Assembly: GCA_963767635.1 (NCBI GenBank)
Contig: CAVYEM010000003.1
Coordinates: 62,001 to 126,000 of the forward strand
DNA from: CAVYEM01 sp963767635
GTDB taxonomy: Bacteria; Vulcanimicrobiota; Vulcanimicrobiia; Vulcanimicrobiales; Vulcanimicrobiaceae
Direction: 5' to 3'
DNA: 64,000 bases
The notes below the pieces were generated by a model. It was not told the origin of the DNA. It saw nothing but the letters and a program-made list of their open reading frames with translations, and made no database searches. Position 1 is the stretch's first letter. Each line of letters starts with the position of its first letter. A program made the translations under genes and the position numbers. Below are positions 9,068-19,634 of this stretch, one piece after another.

Positions 9068-12000
9068 TCACTCGCTCAGCGCTTCGGTCAGAAGGCGCTC
9101 CTGCTCGGCGGCATGCGCGCCCGGATAGCCTTCCGAGGGCGATGCGCGATACGGACGGCCGACGTAGTCGATCTCGAGCGAATCGCGTTTGCGTTCGATC
9201 AGACGCCGGCGAACGTACGCACGCGCGCCCATGTTCTTGGGCTCTTCCTGCACCCACACGAGTTTTTTGAGATTCGGGTAGGTCGCAATGACGTCGTTGA
9301 TTTCGGTGTACGGCAGCGGCGAGAGCAGTTCGATGCGAACGATGGCGGTTTTGGAGAGCCGCGCGTGGAGCTCGTGCTGCGCGAGATCGTGATAAATTTT
9401 TCCCGTACACAGCAGCATCCGTTCGACGCGGCTCTTGTCTTTGACGCCGGGATCGTCGATGACCGGATGGAACTTGCCGTTGGCCATGTCCTCGACGCGT
9501 CCGCCGGCGAACTCGGCGCGCAGCAGCGACTTGGGCGTAACGATGACCAGCGGAACGGGTTGCGGCATCGTGGCCTGCTGGCGCAGCAAGTGATAGTAGT
9601 TCGACGCGGTGCTCAAATCCGCCACGCGCAGATTGCCCTCCGCCGCGAGTCTGCAAAAAGCGTTCCAGGCGTGCGCTGGAATGTTCCGGTCCCATGCCTT
9701 CGTAGCCGTGCGGGAGCAGCAGCGTCAGCCGCGCCGTCTGGCCCCATTTTGCTTGGCCCGCCGCGATGAATTGGTCGATGACGATTTGGGCGCCGTTGTT
9801 GAAATCGCCGAACTGCGCTTCCCAAAGCACGAGCGCCTTCGGGACCGACGCGCTGTAGCCGTACTCGAATCCCAAGCACGAATATTCCGAGAGCGGGCTA
9901 TTGCGGATTTCGAACGACGCCTTCGCGCCGGAAATATGCTGCAAGGGAATGTACTGCGCGCCCGTTCGAGGATCGTGGAGAACGGCATGCCGGTGGCTGA
10001 ACGTGCCGCGTTCGGTATCCTGACCCGTCAGACGCACCGGCGTTCCTTCGGAGAGCAGCGACGCGAATGCGAGCGCTTCCGCCATCCCCCAGTCCATGAC
10101 ACCCTTTTGGTGGATGCTCGTCTTGCGCCGCTCGAACTGCGTCTGCAGCTTCTTGTTGATCGTGAAATCGTCCGGCACCGCCACGAGTTCGTCGCTCCAG
10201 GCGACCAAACGATCTTTGTCCGGCTTTGCCAGCGGCGCAGCCTCCACGGGTTTGGCCACGATTTTCGCAAGCATGCCGGCCACGTCGTGCTTGCCTTTGA
10301 TGGCGCGATGCGCTTGCTGTAAGCGCGAAGTGGCCTGCGTCGCGAGCTCCGCAGCCTGTTCTTTGCTGAGCACGCCCTGCGCGAGAAGTTTGTTTGCGAA
10401 GAGCTCGCGCGCACTGGGATGCGTCTTGATGCGATCGTACATTTCAGGCTGCGTGTACGCCGGTTCGTCTTGCTCGTTGTGTCCGAAGCGCCGGTAGCCG
10501 ATGACGTCGAGCAGCACGTCGCGTTGAAAGCGCTTGCGGAATTCCACCGCTAGGTGCACGGCCCAAATGCACGCATCCACGTCGTCCGCGTTGACGTGGA
10601 TGATCGGCACGTCGAACCCTTTGGCCAAATCGGACGCATAACGCGTCGAGCGGCTGTCGCGCGAATCGGTCGTGAATCCGACTTGATTGTTCGCGATGAT
10701 GTGAATCGTTCCGCCGGTTTCGTAACCGGGAAGCGCTTGCAGGTTGAAGACTTCGGCCACGATGCCCTGGCCCATGAACGCGGCGTCGCCGTGAATGAGA
10801 ATCGGCGCCGCCTTCTTTACTTCGTGCGCGGGCACCGGCGCGGAGTGATCGGTCTGCAACGCGCGCGCCGTGCCTTCGACGACGGGATCGACGGCTTCCA
10901 GATGACTCGGATTGTTGGCGAGCGTCACGCGAATCGCTTTGCCGTCGGGGCAGCGGTACACGCCGGTCGCGCCGTGGTGGTACTTGACGTCTCCCGTAAC
11001 GTCGCCTTCCGATCCGACCTCGCCGCGTTCGTGCGCCGCTTCGAATTCCGCCAAAATTTCTTCGTATGGCAAATTGACGACGTGTGCGATCGTCGCCAAG
11101 CGTCCCCGATGCGCCATGCCGATCACGGCGTTGGACGTGCCGTCGTGCACGAGCATCTCGAGAATTTCCTCGAGCATCGGGACCATTGCGTCCAGCCCTT
11201 CGCCCGAGAACGTCTTCTGGCCCAAAAACGCCTTTCGCAAATACCGTTCGAACGCTTCGACGCGCGAGAGCCGCCGCAGCAGTTCGATCTTCCGATCGTT
11301 CGAGAGCGCGCTCTTGTGTTTGCCGGATTCGATGACGTCGCGCAGCCACTCGCGTTGCTCGGTATTGGAGATGTGCTCCACTTCGTACGCGATCGTCGAA
11401 CTGTAGGTTTCGCGCAGATGCGGCAGCACGTCGGCAAGAGTGTTTCCCGGCACCTTGACGCGCAGCACGGAGGCGGGAATTGCGGACAGCAGCGCAGGCG
11501 TGAGGCCCCAATTCGCAGGCTCCAGCGACGGATCGCCGATCGGCGGCGTGCCGAGCGGATCGAGCATCGCGGCTAAATGGCCGTGCGTGCGATACGCTGA
11601 CACGACCGCCATGCCGGCCGCGACCGCGCGCAGCATTTCGTCCGATGGAGCGGCTCCCTGCGGCTCACGCGTAGCGGCCGCGGGCACAGCCGCCGCGGGC
11701 GCTTGTGCGGGTGCCGTTGCGCTCAATCCGAGCGATGCAAAGATCGCCTCGTAGAAATCGTCTTTTCCCTGCAGCAGTTCGTCGACGCGCGCCAGATATT
11801 CGCCGGACTGTGCTCCCTGAATCACGCGATGATCGTAAGTCGACGTCATCTGCATAATCTTGCCGACGCCCAGCGACGCAAGCACCGCTTCATCAGCCTG
11901 CGTGAATCCCGGCGGATATCCGATCGCGCCGGCCGCAATGATCGCGCCTTGTCCGGCCATGAGCCGCGGCACCGAAGCTGCGGTTCCAATGCCGCCGGGG

Positions 12001-13338
12001 TTGGTCAGTGTGAACGAGGCGCCTTGCAGTTCGTCGGCAGTGAGTTTGTTCTCGCGCGCCTTCGCGACGAGTTCTTCATATTTAGATCGGAACGCGGGAA
12101 AGTCCAGCGCGTCGGCCGATTTGATCACGGGAACGAGCAAAAATCGCGTTCCGTCTTTGCGTTCGGCGTCCACGGCAAGGCCTAGATGAACGCCGGGCTG
12201 CACGCGCAGCGGCGTTTCATCTTCACGCCGGAACGACGCGGTAATGAACGGCAATCCGTGCGCCGCGCGCACGAGCGCATACGCGATCAAATGCGTAAAC
12301 GAAATTTTCTCCGAACGGCCGGCCGCTTTGATCGCGGCGTTGAGCTGCTTGCGCCGTGCGTCCAAAACGCGCACGTCCAGCGTGCGAAAGCTCGTCGCGG
12401 TCGGAATCGTCAGACTTTGCTCCATATAGCCCGCGAGTGCGGCAGCCGGACCTTTGAGCGGCGTGCGGGTCGACTCGGCCGATACGGCGGGAAGCGGCGT
12501 CGACGGTTGGCGGCGTTGTGGCGCTGGGCGGCCGTCCGGCTCGCTTGGCGCCTGGACGGCCACGTCAGCGCGCAGCACCAGCCCATGAGGTCCGCTGCCC
12601 TTCACGCGCTCTAAGTCGACGCGGAGCTTGCGCGCCAGCCGGCGCGCCTGCGGCGTCGCGACGACTTCACCTTGTGCAGTCTCCTTGGCGGCGACCTGCG
12701 GCCCGGGCTGTTTGGCGACCTGCGCCCCAGGTTCTCTGGCGGCCTGCGCCCCAGTCTCTGTCACCCTGAGCCTGTCGAAGGGTTCTGTCACCCTGAGCCT
12801 GTCGAAGGGTTGCCCCACCACAATCTCCGCCAGCGGCGCTCCCACCGCCACGGTCGCGCCTTCCGCCGCCAGGATGCTCGCAATGACGCCGGACGCCGTG
12901 GCAGGCACTTCAACGTCGACCTTGTCCGTGGTGACGTTGACGAGCGGGTCGCCTTCGTTCACGGCGTCGCCAACGCGTTTTTGCCACTCGACGATCGACC
13001 CTTCGGTGACGGATTCGCCCATCTCCGGCAGGCTCACGGTAACGGTCGTCGTTGTAGGCGCACCGCGCGCGGCGCCGTTGCCGCCGGCCGCGGAAGTATC
13101 GATACGCGCCAGCACGGTGCCGACGCCGACCGTGGCGCCCTCGTTCACCAAAATTTGCTCGACGACTCCCGGAAGCGGTGGCCGGCACCTCGACGTCCAC
13201 CTTGTCGGTCGTCACCTCGACCAGCGGATCACCTTCGGCAACGTAGTCGCCGACTTTCTTGCGCCATTCCACGATGGAGCCTTCCGTGACGGACTCGCCC
13301 ATCTCGGGCAGAGTTACTTGAACCATCGCCTCGGGCAC
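9068..13338 (-). CDS. kgd: Fused 2-oxoglutarate dehydrogenase: two lipoyl domains, E2 and E1 (two frameshifts)
   Basis: The protein joins E2 and E1 parts of the 2-oxoglutarate dehydrogenase complex, about 1422 residues after correction. In order it has two lipoyl domains (each VTLPEMGES or VSLPEMGES ... TTDKVDVEVPATASG), a repeat-derived linker, a peripheral-subunit-binding domain (TPQARRLARKL), the succinyltransferase domain ending DHRVIQG, and a full thiamine-diphosphate E1 (HGDAAFMGQG, NNQVGFTTD). DHRVIQG resembles mycobacterial Kgd rather than the DHRxxDG of separate E2 enzymes. One extra base near 13170 splits lipoyl domain 1; one at 9651 (CAGCTC read as CAGACTC) splits the E1 C-terminus. 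The GTG at 13338 is chosen for an upstream AAAGGAG; ATG 13326 is an alternative. Lpd (E3) is not in the window. Confidence 0.9.
12760..12810. repeat. Two tandem copies of the dispersed repeat inside kgd
   Basis: A 27-base unit (gtcaccctgagcctgtcg, aag, then ggttct) occurs twice in direct tandem at 12760 and 12787. The unit is nine codons long, so it adds PFDRLRVTE twice to the linker after lipoyl domain 2 without breaking the frame. The same core forms the array at 20.4-20.9 kb and the minE tail. Confidence 0.85.
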
Positions 13339-13444
13339 GCGCGCACTGCTCCTTTCCGGCACGTCCATCTTACTGCGTCAAAGACGTACGCGCCAATGCC
13401 GGATGCATGCAAGATTCATGTCGCGGGAGGCATGAATAGTCGGC

Positions 13445-14342
13445 ATGGAACTCCAGCAGCTCGAGTATTTTCGCATCGTGGCGCGCACGCAGCACGTCAG
13501 CCAAGCCGCTGAGGAGCTTGGCATCACGCAGCCCGCCATGAGCCGCGCAATGGCCAGGCTGGAGCGGGACGTGGGAGTGGCACTCTTCGATCATCGCGGC
13601 CGCTCGGTAAAGCTGAACCGATACGGCTTGGCGTTTTTGCGGCATGTCGAACGCGCGTTGGCGGCAATCGAACAGGGACGGCGCGAACTCGTCGACCTCT
13701 CGGATCGCGACGCTGGCGTGATTGCTTTTGGGTTCGCGCACGCGCTCGGCACGCGCATCGTTCCGGATCTCATCGCCGGCTTTCGGCAGCAGCATCCGCG
13801 AGCGCGCTTTCAACTCGTGCAGAACGCCTCGCACATCATCTTGGAACAGACTCGAAGCGGGAAACGTCGATCTCGCGCTCGTTTCGCCGATTCCGGCGGT
13901 GAGCGACCGCATCGAAACGATCGACCTGGCCTCGGAAGAGCTCTTCTTAGCGGTTCCGCACGATCATCGCCTTGCGCAGCGCTGCACGGTGAAGTTGACC
14001 GAACTGCGCGAGGACACGTTCGTGTGCTTGCGCGAGGGATACGGGCTGCGTTCGCTGACGGATCACTTTTGCGCACAGGCGGGCTTTACGCCGAAGATTG
14101 CGTTCGAAGGCGAGGAGATCGCAACGCTGCGCGGGCTAGTCGCAGTCGGTCTGGGCGTCGCGATGATCCCCGCAGCGAGTTCGCCGGGCGAAACCGCGCC
14201 GCCCGAGCTGCGCATCAGCGAACCCGTGTGCCGGCGCAGCATCGGCCTCATGTGGGAGCCGGGACGGTACCAACCGGAACTTGCGTTCCAATTTCTCAAC
14301 CACGTCGTCGCAAGCTTTCACGCCGCGGCGGATCCTGAATGA
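13445..14342 (+). CDS. LysR-family transcriptional regulator (one frameshift)
   Basis: A LysR regulator with the usual N-terminal winged helix (MELQQLEYFRIVARTQHVS, AAEELGITQPAMSRAMARLE) and a periplasmic-binding-like effector domain. The domain break is a frame change: an extra A at 13850 turns CAGCTC into CAGACTC, and removing it joins ILEQ to LEAGNVDLALVSP. The corrected length is 298 residues. It is divergent from kgd and convergent with the YeiH-like gene. YeiH-type exporters are often controlled by LysR proteins, so the sulfur cassette is a possible target (inference). Confidence 0.88.
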
Positions 14343-14349
14343 CCGTTGC

Positions 14350-15361
14350 TCACCCGATGTGTGCGACGTGCGCAATCGCTAAACTGCTCAGGGCAATCGT
14401 CGCCCATAACAAGAACCCCAGCGCCAGCGGCCGCACGCCGGCAGCGCGAATCGCGCGCGCGTTCGCGGAGAGCCCGACACCCGTGAGGGCCGTCACGATC
14501 AAAAACAACGCGGCTTGCGTAATGGCAGCATGCGCGCCGGGAGGCACCAGGCCGAAGGTGTTGATCACTGCCGCTGCAAGGAACCATGCAATGAACCACG
14601 GCACGATTTTGTTCCAGTCGACGTTGCCGCCTGCCGTGCGCGCATCCCAAATCCGTTTACCCGCATAAAACAGCACCAGCGGAACGATCAGCGTGGTGCG
14701 CGTCAGCTTGACGATCACCGCTTCATTTCCCGCGGCATGTCCGTACACATAACCCGCCGCGACGACCGACGACGTGTCGTTGATCGCGGTGCCGGCCCAC
14801 AATCCGAACGCGTGCTGCGAGAGCGCGATCAGGTGGCCGATCCACGGAAACGTCAGCACGGCGGCGATGTTGAACAAGAACACCGTCGAGATGGCGTACG
14901 CGACTTGCGTCTCGTTCACGTCGATGACGCTCGAGAGAGCCGCAATGGCGGAACCGCCGCAGATCGTCGTGCCGACTCCCAACAGTCTGCGCAGGTCGCG
15001 CTCGATGCGCAGCAATCTACCTAGCGCGTACGCCGCGCACAGCGTGATCGCGGCCGTACCCAGCATCACCGGGAGCGAATGCAGTCCACTGCCCACGACT
15101 TGTCCCAATTGCAGATTTGCTCCCAGCAAAACGATGGAGAGTGCAGCAGCTGTTTGGCCGCGAATTTCACGCCTGCGGAAAATCGCGGCGGGAGCGGACG
15201 CGGCAGCGCCACGAGCATGCCGATCACGATGCCGAATACCGGTCCGCCCACGATCGGCAGCGCATGCCCCAGCGCGAACGCGACCACGGCGATCAGCAAA
15301 CACAGGAAGAGGCCCGGTAAAATTAGCGCTGCGCCTTCCCGCGTGCATACGAATTTGCCAT
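14350..15361 (-). CDS. YeiH/UPF0324 family putative sulfate exporter (two frameshifts)
   Basis: A polytopic inner-membrane protein of the YeiH family (about 337 residues, some ten hydrophobic segments). Signatures are HALPIVGGPVFGIVIGML, ALSIVLLGANLQLGQV, GVGTTICGGSAIAAL and the HAFGLWAGTAINDTSSVVAAG block. One base is missing near 15141, where GAGCTG reads GAGTG. A second is probably missing near 15329, joining MANSYARGKAQR to LILPGLFLCLLIA. The ATG at 15361 lies six bases after the stop of the TsdA-like gene. Family members are annotated as sulfate or sulfite exporters on limited evidence, and the neighbour with a thiosulfate-dehydrogenase-like cytochrome agrees with that. Confidence 0.85.
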
Positions 15362-15367
15362 CTTACT

Positions 15368-16142
15368 TCAGAAATACGCTGCAGGTTGCGGCGGAAACGT
15401 CACCATGCGCGCCTTGTTGAACTTCGGCCGCTCGTGCCTGAGCACGAACGCCGCGACGTCGTACGAATCTTGATCGGACAGCGTTCCGGGCGCGTTCTGC
15501 GGCATGTTGTAGCGCACGAACGACGGCCATCGTTTCCACGCGATGCATGCCGGCGCCGCCGTTGAACGACGTGCTGCCCCAAAGCGGCGGATAGACGGCG
15601 TTTCCGGCGCCGTTCGCGCCGTGGCACATCGAGCATTTTTGCGCGTAGATCGTGCTTCCTCGTGCGCCGTCGGGCGCGTGCTGCGCGCGGAACTGCGCGA
15701 GCCGAGTGCCGGGATCGGGACCGTGGCCGATCGGCGTGCCTCGCGAGAGGTCCGTGATGTAGGCCACCATCGCAATCATTTCGCGGCTGTTGTACGCGGG
15801 CGGATGTCCGTTCATGCTATACAAGAAGCACTCCGCCAGGCGGTCCTGCAGCGTGATGACCCGGCGAGATCGCTTGTTCCACTGCGGGAATTGCGCGGCG
15901 ATGCCCACGAACGTTCCGCCGCGCGGCTTGGTGCCCGCGTTCACGTGACAGGCCGAGCAGTCCATGTTCGCCGTGACGTACGGCTTCATGTGCGCGCGCG
16001 TGTGCACGATCAGCTCGCGGCCGTACGCGGCCAGATCCCCGACCGGTCCGCTCGCAGCGGGCTGAGGCGGCGGCGCGCCGCTGCTCTGCGAATGCGAGCA
16101 TGCCGCCACCGCCGCTAGCAACACAAGGGCAATGCCGCGCAT
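15368..16142 (-). CDS. TsdA-like dihaem cytochrome c (thiosulfate dehydrogenase family) (one frameshift)
   Basis: A secreted c-type cytochrome of 257 residues after correction. It has a lipoprotein-like signal (LLAAVAACS), then two haem sites CSACH and CSMCH. The spacing and flanking blocks (FPQWNKRSRRVITLQDRLAECF, SMNGHPPAYNSREM, then NMPQNAPGTLSDQDSYDVAAF) match thiosulfate dehydrogenase TsdA, which oxidises thiosulfate to tetrathionate in the periplasm. An extra base near 15525 separates the last 50 residues. The TGA of the DsrE-like gene overlaps its ATG at 16142, and YeiH follows six bases downstream. Substrate is inferred from family and context; related dihaem cytochromes with other substrates exist. 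Confidence 0.8.
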
Positions 16143-16853
16143 CACATCACCAGCGTAACGTACGAATAGTGAAAGCGCTGCTGCAGCACCGCGACGGTGG
16201 CCACCATCGAGGGCACGACGTGCGTTCCCGGAATCAAGTGCGTAAGGATATCGTCGGCCACGTCCGCTCCGCTCATGCCGGACGGTGCGTTCCCGCCTTT
16301 GACGAGCGCCCGCGCCTGCTCTTCAACGGCCGTGTGGCAGGTCAAAAACACGACGCCGCGGCTTTGCAGCGTCTGGATCGACGTGTCTTGGAAGATACCG
16401 TTCTCGTCGTCGGGATCAGGCGAAGCCGGAGAACGGTTTAGCGGGTTTCAAAAACACGTTGCTCGTGACCGGGTTGCCCTTGGCGTCGGTCAACTTGTAG
16501 AACTCGCCGATTTTGTATTTGGCCCAGATATCGTCGGCGTACGTGTACGAACTCGAGGGACCGTGCGGACAAAACGCCATGGCGATGCGGTCGGGCGCGT
16601 AGCCGTAGCCGAAGCGCAGGCCGTTCAGCGAATTCTTCATGTTGTTGAACACGCCCGGGCGAAAAGCGACGGCTTCCCACATTTGACGGATGTCGGCCGG
16701 TTTGCCGACGAGCCGCGCGAACTCGGCTTCGTTGAAATCGGCCTTGCGTTCTACCAAACGGCTACCGCCGGGGACGTTCTCCGCCGCGCCGGCTCCGGCG
16801 CCGGCGGCGGCAACGAGCGAGGCGGACGAAGCCAGAAACGTGCTTCGGTTCAT
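16142..16853 (-). CDS. Secreted DsrE-like protein (one frameshift)
   Basis: A 236-residue protein after removing one base near 16430. It has an N-terminal export signal (MNRSTFLASSASLVAAAGAG) and an AGGAGA ribosome site before the ATG at 16853. The C-terminal third (SRGVVFLTCHTAVEEQARAL, then LIPGTHVVPSMVATVAVLQ) follows the pattern of DsrE/TusD-type sulfur-carrier proteins, where a Cys in the first block can carry sulfane sulfur. The first half (VFNNMKNSLNGLRFGYG, IAMAFCPHGP) fits the start of that fold. It is the first gene of a three-gene cassette with the TsdA-like cytochrome and YeiH. A sulfur-relay role outside the cytoplasm is inference. Confidence 0.65.
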
Positions 16854-16964
16854 GCAGTTCTCCTATGAGCAGCAACGTGGAAGGAGTAAACTCGCGCGTT
16901 CTTCTGCATCGGCGGCAGGGAGGCTTGCGTGGCGGACGACACTCTATCGCCGGGGGACGTTGTA

Positions 16965-17759
16965 ATGATCGGTCGAGGGACATTCGTGAGCCTTGCTGCG
17001 GGCGCGGCCGCGGGAGCAACGCTGGGAAGTGCGAGCGCGCAAAGCCTGCGCGTTTCTCAGGACGATCCGGCAATCCATGTCGAGAACGTAGATCTCGCGC
17101 GCCCGGACGTGGCCCTGCCCGCGTATGCCGCGCTGCCGCGCGATGCGGCCGCAAGCACGCCGGGCATCGTCGTCGTCATGCACCTTTGGGGCGTCGACGA
17201 ATCGATTCGTGAAGTCGTGCGGGGCTTTGCCAAGTCCGGATTCGCCGCCATCGCGCCGAATCTTTATGCGCGTTCGCACGCACCCAGCGGCGACGGCGCA
17301 GAAGATTACACCAAGTTCCGCCCGTTTGCGCAGCAACTGCAGCCGGCGCAAGTGGACGGCGATCTGCGCGCGGCAGCGCTTTGGCTCAAAGCGCGCACAT
17401 CCGAACGGAAAGTCGGCATAACGGGCTTTTGCATGGGCGGCGCGATCGCGCTGCGCCAGGCAATCGACAACAGCGACGTTTTTTCTGCGGATGCCGTCTG
17501 GTACGGCAAAGTCGAAGGCATCGATCCGGCCAAGATTCGCATGCCGCTGCTGGGCAGCTACGGGGAGCGCGACACGAGCATCTCCGCCGACTCGGTACGC
17601 GCGTTCGAAAAAGCGCTGCCGGGGGATCGCGACGTCGTCATCTATCCCGGCGCGGGACACGCCTTCTTCGACCATACGCGGCCCTCGTATGAAGCGCAGG
17701 CCGCGAACGACGCTTGGCGGCGAACGATTGCGTTTTTTACCAAGTATTTGGCGAGCTAG
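16965..17759 (+). CDS. Dienelactone hydrolase family protein, exported
   Basis: A 264-residue alpha/beta hydrolase of the dienelactone hydrolase family. The nucleophile elbow is GFCMGG with Cys, the acid is in GERDTS and the His in GAGHAFFD, all as in DLH. An N-terminal signal-like stretch (SLAAGAAAGATLGSASAQS) suggests export. The ATG at 16965 is preferred for the GGGGGA eight bases upstream. It is divergent from the DsrE-like gene. The DLH superfamily has many substrates, so no specific reaction is assigned. Confidence 0.85.
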   Translation: MIGRGTFVSLAAGAAAGATLGSASAQSLRVSQDDPAIHVENVDLARPDVALPAYAALPRDAAASTPGIVVVMHLWGVDESIREVVRGFAKSGFAAIAPNLYARSHAPSGDGAEDYTKFRPFAQQLQPAQVDGDLRAAALWLKARTSERKVGITGFCMGGAIALRQAIDNSDVFSADAVWYGKVEGIDPAKIRMPLLGSYGERDTSISADSVRAFEKALPGDRDVVIYPGAGHAFFDHTRPSYEAQAANDAWRRTIAFFTKYLAS

Positions 17760-17776
17760 CGCGAATAATTCCCGCA

Positions 17777-19005
17777 ATGACGCGCCGTATGGATTCCGAT
17801 TGCCCTGCTGGCCGGGCTGATCGCGGGCGCCGCGATCACGTGGCTTGTCATGCGTGCCATGGCGAACGCGCGCAGCAGCGGACTCGACGCCATCGCGGAT
17901 CGGTTAAAGAACGAGTTGCACGAAGCCAACGCGCGCACCGCCGAAACGCAGCGTGACTCGTTCCTCGCGCTGGCGAACGAGCGGTTTTCCGCCGTCGTTT
18001 CGCCCGTGCAGCAAAAGCTTACCGAGTTCGACGCGCTGGTGAAATCGATCGAGAAAGATCGCATCGGCGCCTACGAGGGCCTGCGCGAACAGATCGGCGG
18101 CCTGATCGAGCGCAACGGCAAAATGGAAATCGCCGCATCGCAACTCGCCGGCGCGCTACGCAATCCGACGGCTCGCGGTAAATGGGGCGAAGTGCAGTCT
18201 GCGGCGCGTGGTCGAGCTGGCCGGGATGGAGCCCTATTGCGACTACGGCGAACAGCAAACATTCGACACCGGCGAGGAACGCGGGCGACCGGACATGACG
18301 GTGGCGCTTCCCGGAAACGCCAAAATCTTCGTCGATGCAAAGGTTCCGCTCAGCGCCTATTTGGATGCGCTGGACTGCAGCGACGAGCCGGCGCGCCGCG
18401 AGAAGTTCCGTGGGCATGCAGGCGCGTTCAAATCGCACGTCGATGCTTTGGCGCGAAAGAGCTATCAGCGCGCCGAGGGCTCGGTGGACTTCGTCGTCAT
18501 GTTCGTTCCGGGCGAGGCGTTTTTGAGCGCCGCGTGCATCGAGAATCCGGATCTCATCGAATATGCCGCCGGCAAGGACGTCTACATCGCCAGTCCACTC
18601 ACCCTCATGGCGTTGCTGCGCTCATACGCGCTGGGATGGCAACAGCGCCGGCAGGAAGAAAATGCCAAACAGATCGCCGAGGCGGCGCGCGTCCTGTACG
18701 ATCGCATGCGCGGCTTCGTGGGGCACTTTTCCGCAATCGGCGCCGGACTGCAAAAGGCCAACGACGCCTATAACAAAGCCGTCGGTTCGATGGAGAGCCG
18801 CGTGCTGCCGCAAGGACGCAAAATCAAAGAGCTGGCTTCCCTGCCCGACGCGGATCTGACCGAACTTCAGGCCATCGAAACCGCGCCTCGCGAGATCACC
18901 GCGATCGATGCGGTTTTCGACGAGCTCGTGAAAAGTCCGACAATGCGCGGACCGGTTCCAGGAAACGCGCCAATCAGGCGAAGCTCTTTACCGACGATAC
19001 GGTAG
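17777..19005 (+). CDS. rmuC: RmuC-family DNA recombination protein (two frameshifts)
   Basis: RmuC proteins have an N-terminal membrane anchor, a coiled coil and a PD-(D/E)xK-like nuclease core, and they limit recombination at inverted repeats. Here the anchor is WIPIALLAGLIAGAAITWLV, followed by a helical region and the core (KWGEVQLRRVVELAGM, DMTVALPGNAKIFVDAKVPL, VVMFVPGEAFLSAA). An extra T at 18198 changes CAGCTG to CAGTCTG within the core. A further base near 17792 must be removed to link the ATG at 17777 (MTRR) to the anchor. The corrected length is 408 residues. Confidence 0.87.
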
Positions 19006-19016
19006 CATAGGCCGGT

Positions 19017-19562
19017 TTAGCGCGTCTTCTGCGCACTTTCGAACGTCTTGAGGACCGACAGGGCGTGCTCGACGTGCTGCTGCGGGTGCGTAAGATCGGT
19101 CAGAGTCGCCAAGATCTTCCCGTCGGGCGCGATGACGTACGAGGTGCGGTTTGCAAACGAGGGATGTTGCGGCAGCACGGCATCATACTCTTTCGCGACG
19201 GTCAGCGACGGATCGGCGGCGACGGGGAACTTACTGCGGCATTCGCTTACCGAAAACTTGTTGAGGATGTCGATCCCATCGTGAGAAACGCCGATGACGC
19301 TCGCATGCAGCGCCTTGAATTGGCCCATGGCGTCTGCGAACGTATGCGCTTCGATCGTGCAGCCCTTGGTGAATGCGGCCGGATAAAAGTACAGCACCAC
19401 CGGCCCTTGCTTGAGCGCATCGGCCAAATCGAAGGTGAAGACTTTTCCGCCCAGTGAAGCTTGAGCCTTGAACGGCGGCGCAGTCGCGCCCACGGAGAGC
19501 GCGGCAAGAGCCGGAGCGGTGAAGACGGCGGCAAGGACGATGGCGGCGAGGAATGGACGCAT
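19017..19562 (-). CDS. Peroxiredoxin (AhpC/TSA, Bcp-like), exported
   Basis: A 181-residue thioredoxin-fold peroxidase with a cleavable signal peptide (FLAAIVLAAVFTAPALA). The peroxidatic Cys is in AFTKGCTIEAHTF, and a second Cys five residues after the HDGIDILNKF block (VSECRSKF) is a candidate resolving residue. A strong GGAGGTG lies eleven bases before the ATG at 19562. It would reduce hydroperoxides in the periplasm. It is divergent from the RraB/DUF695 gene and convergent with rmuC. Confidence 0.88.
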   Translation of the reverse strand: MRPFLAAIVLAAVFTAPALAALSVGATAPPFKAQASLGGKVFTFDLADALKQGPVVLYFYPAAFTKGCTIEAHTFADAMGQFKALHASVIGVSHDGIDILNKFSVSECRSKFPVAADPSLTVAKEYDAVLPQHPSFANRTSYVIAPDGKILATLTDLTHPQQHVEHALSVLKTFESAQKTR

Positions 19563-19634
19563 GGCAGAGGCACCTCCGGACTCCCCGGCGTTTCCAGATG
19601 GCGCGGGCGGCGGCCTTCGGGGAAAAACAGCAGC

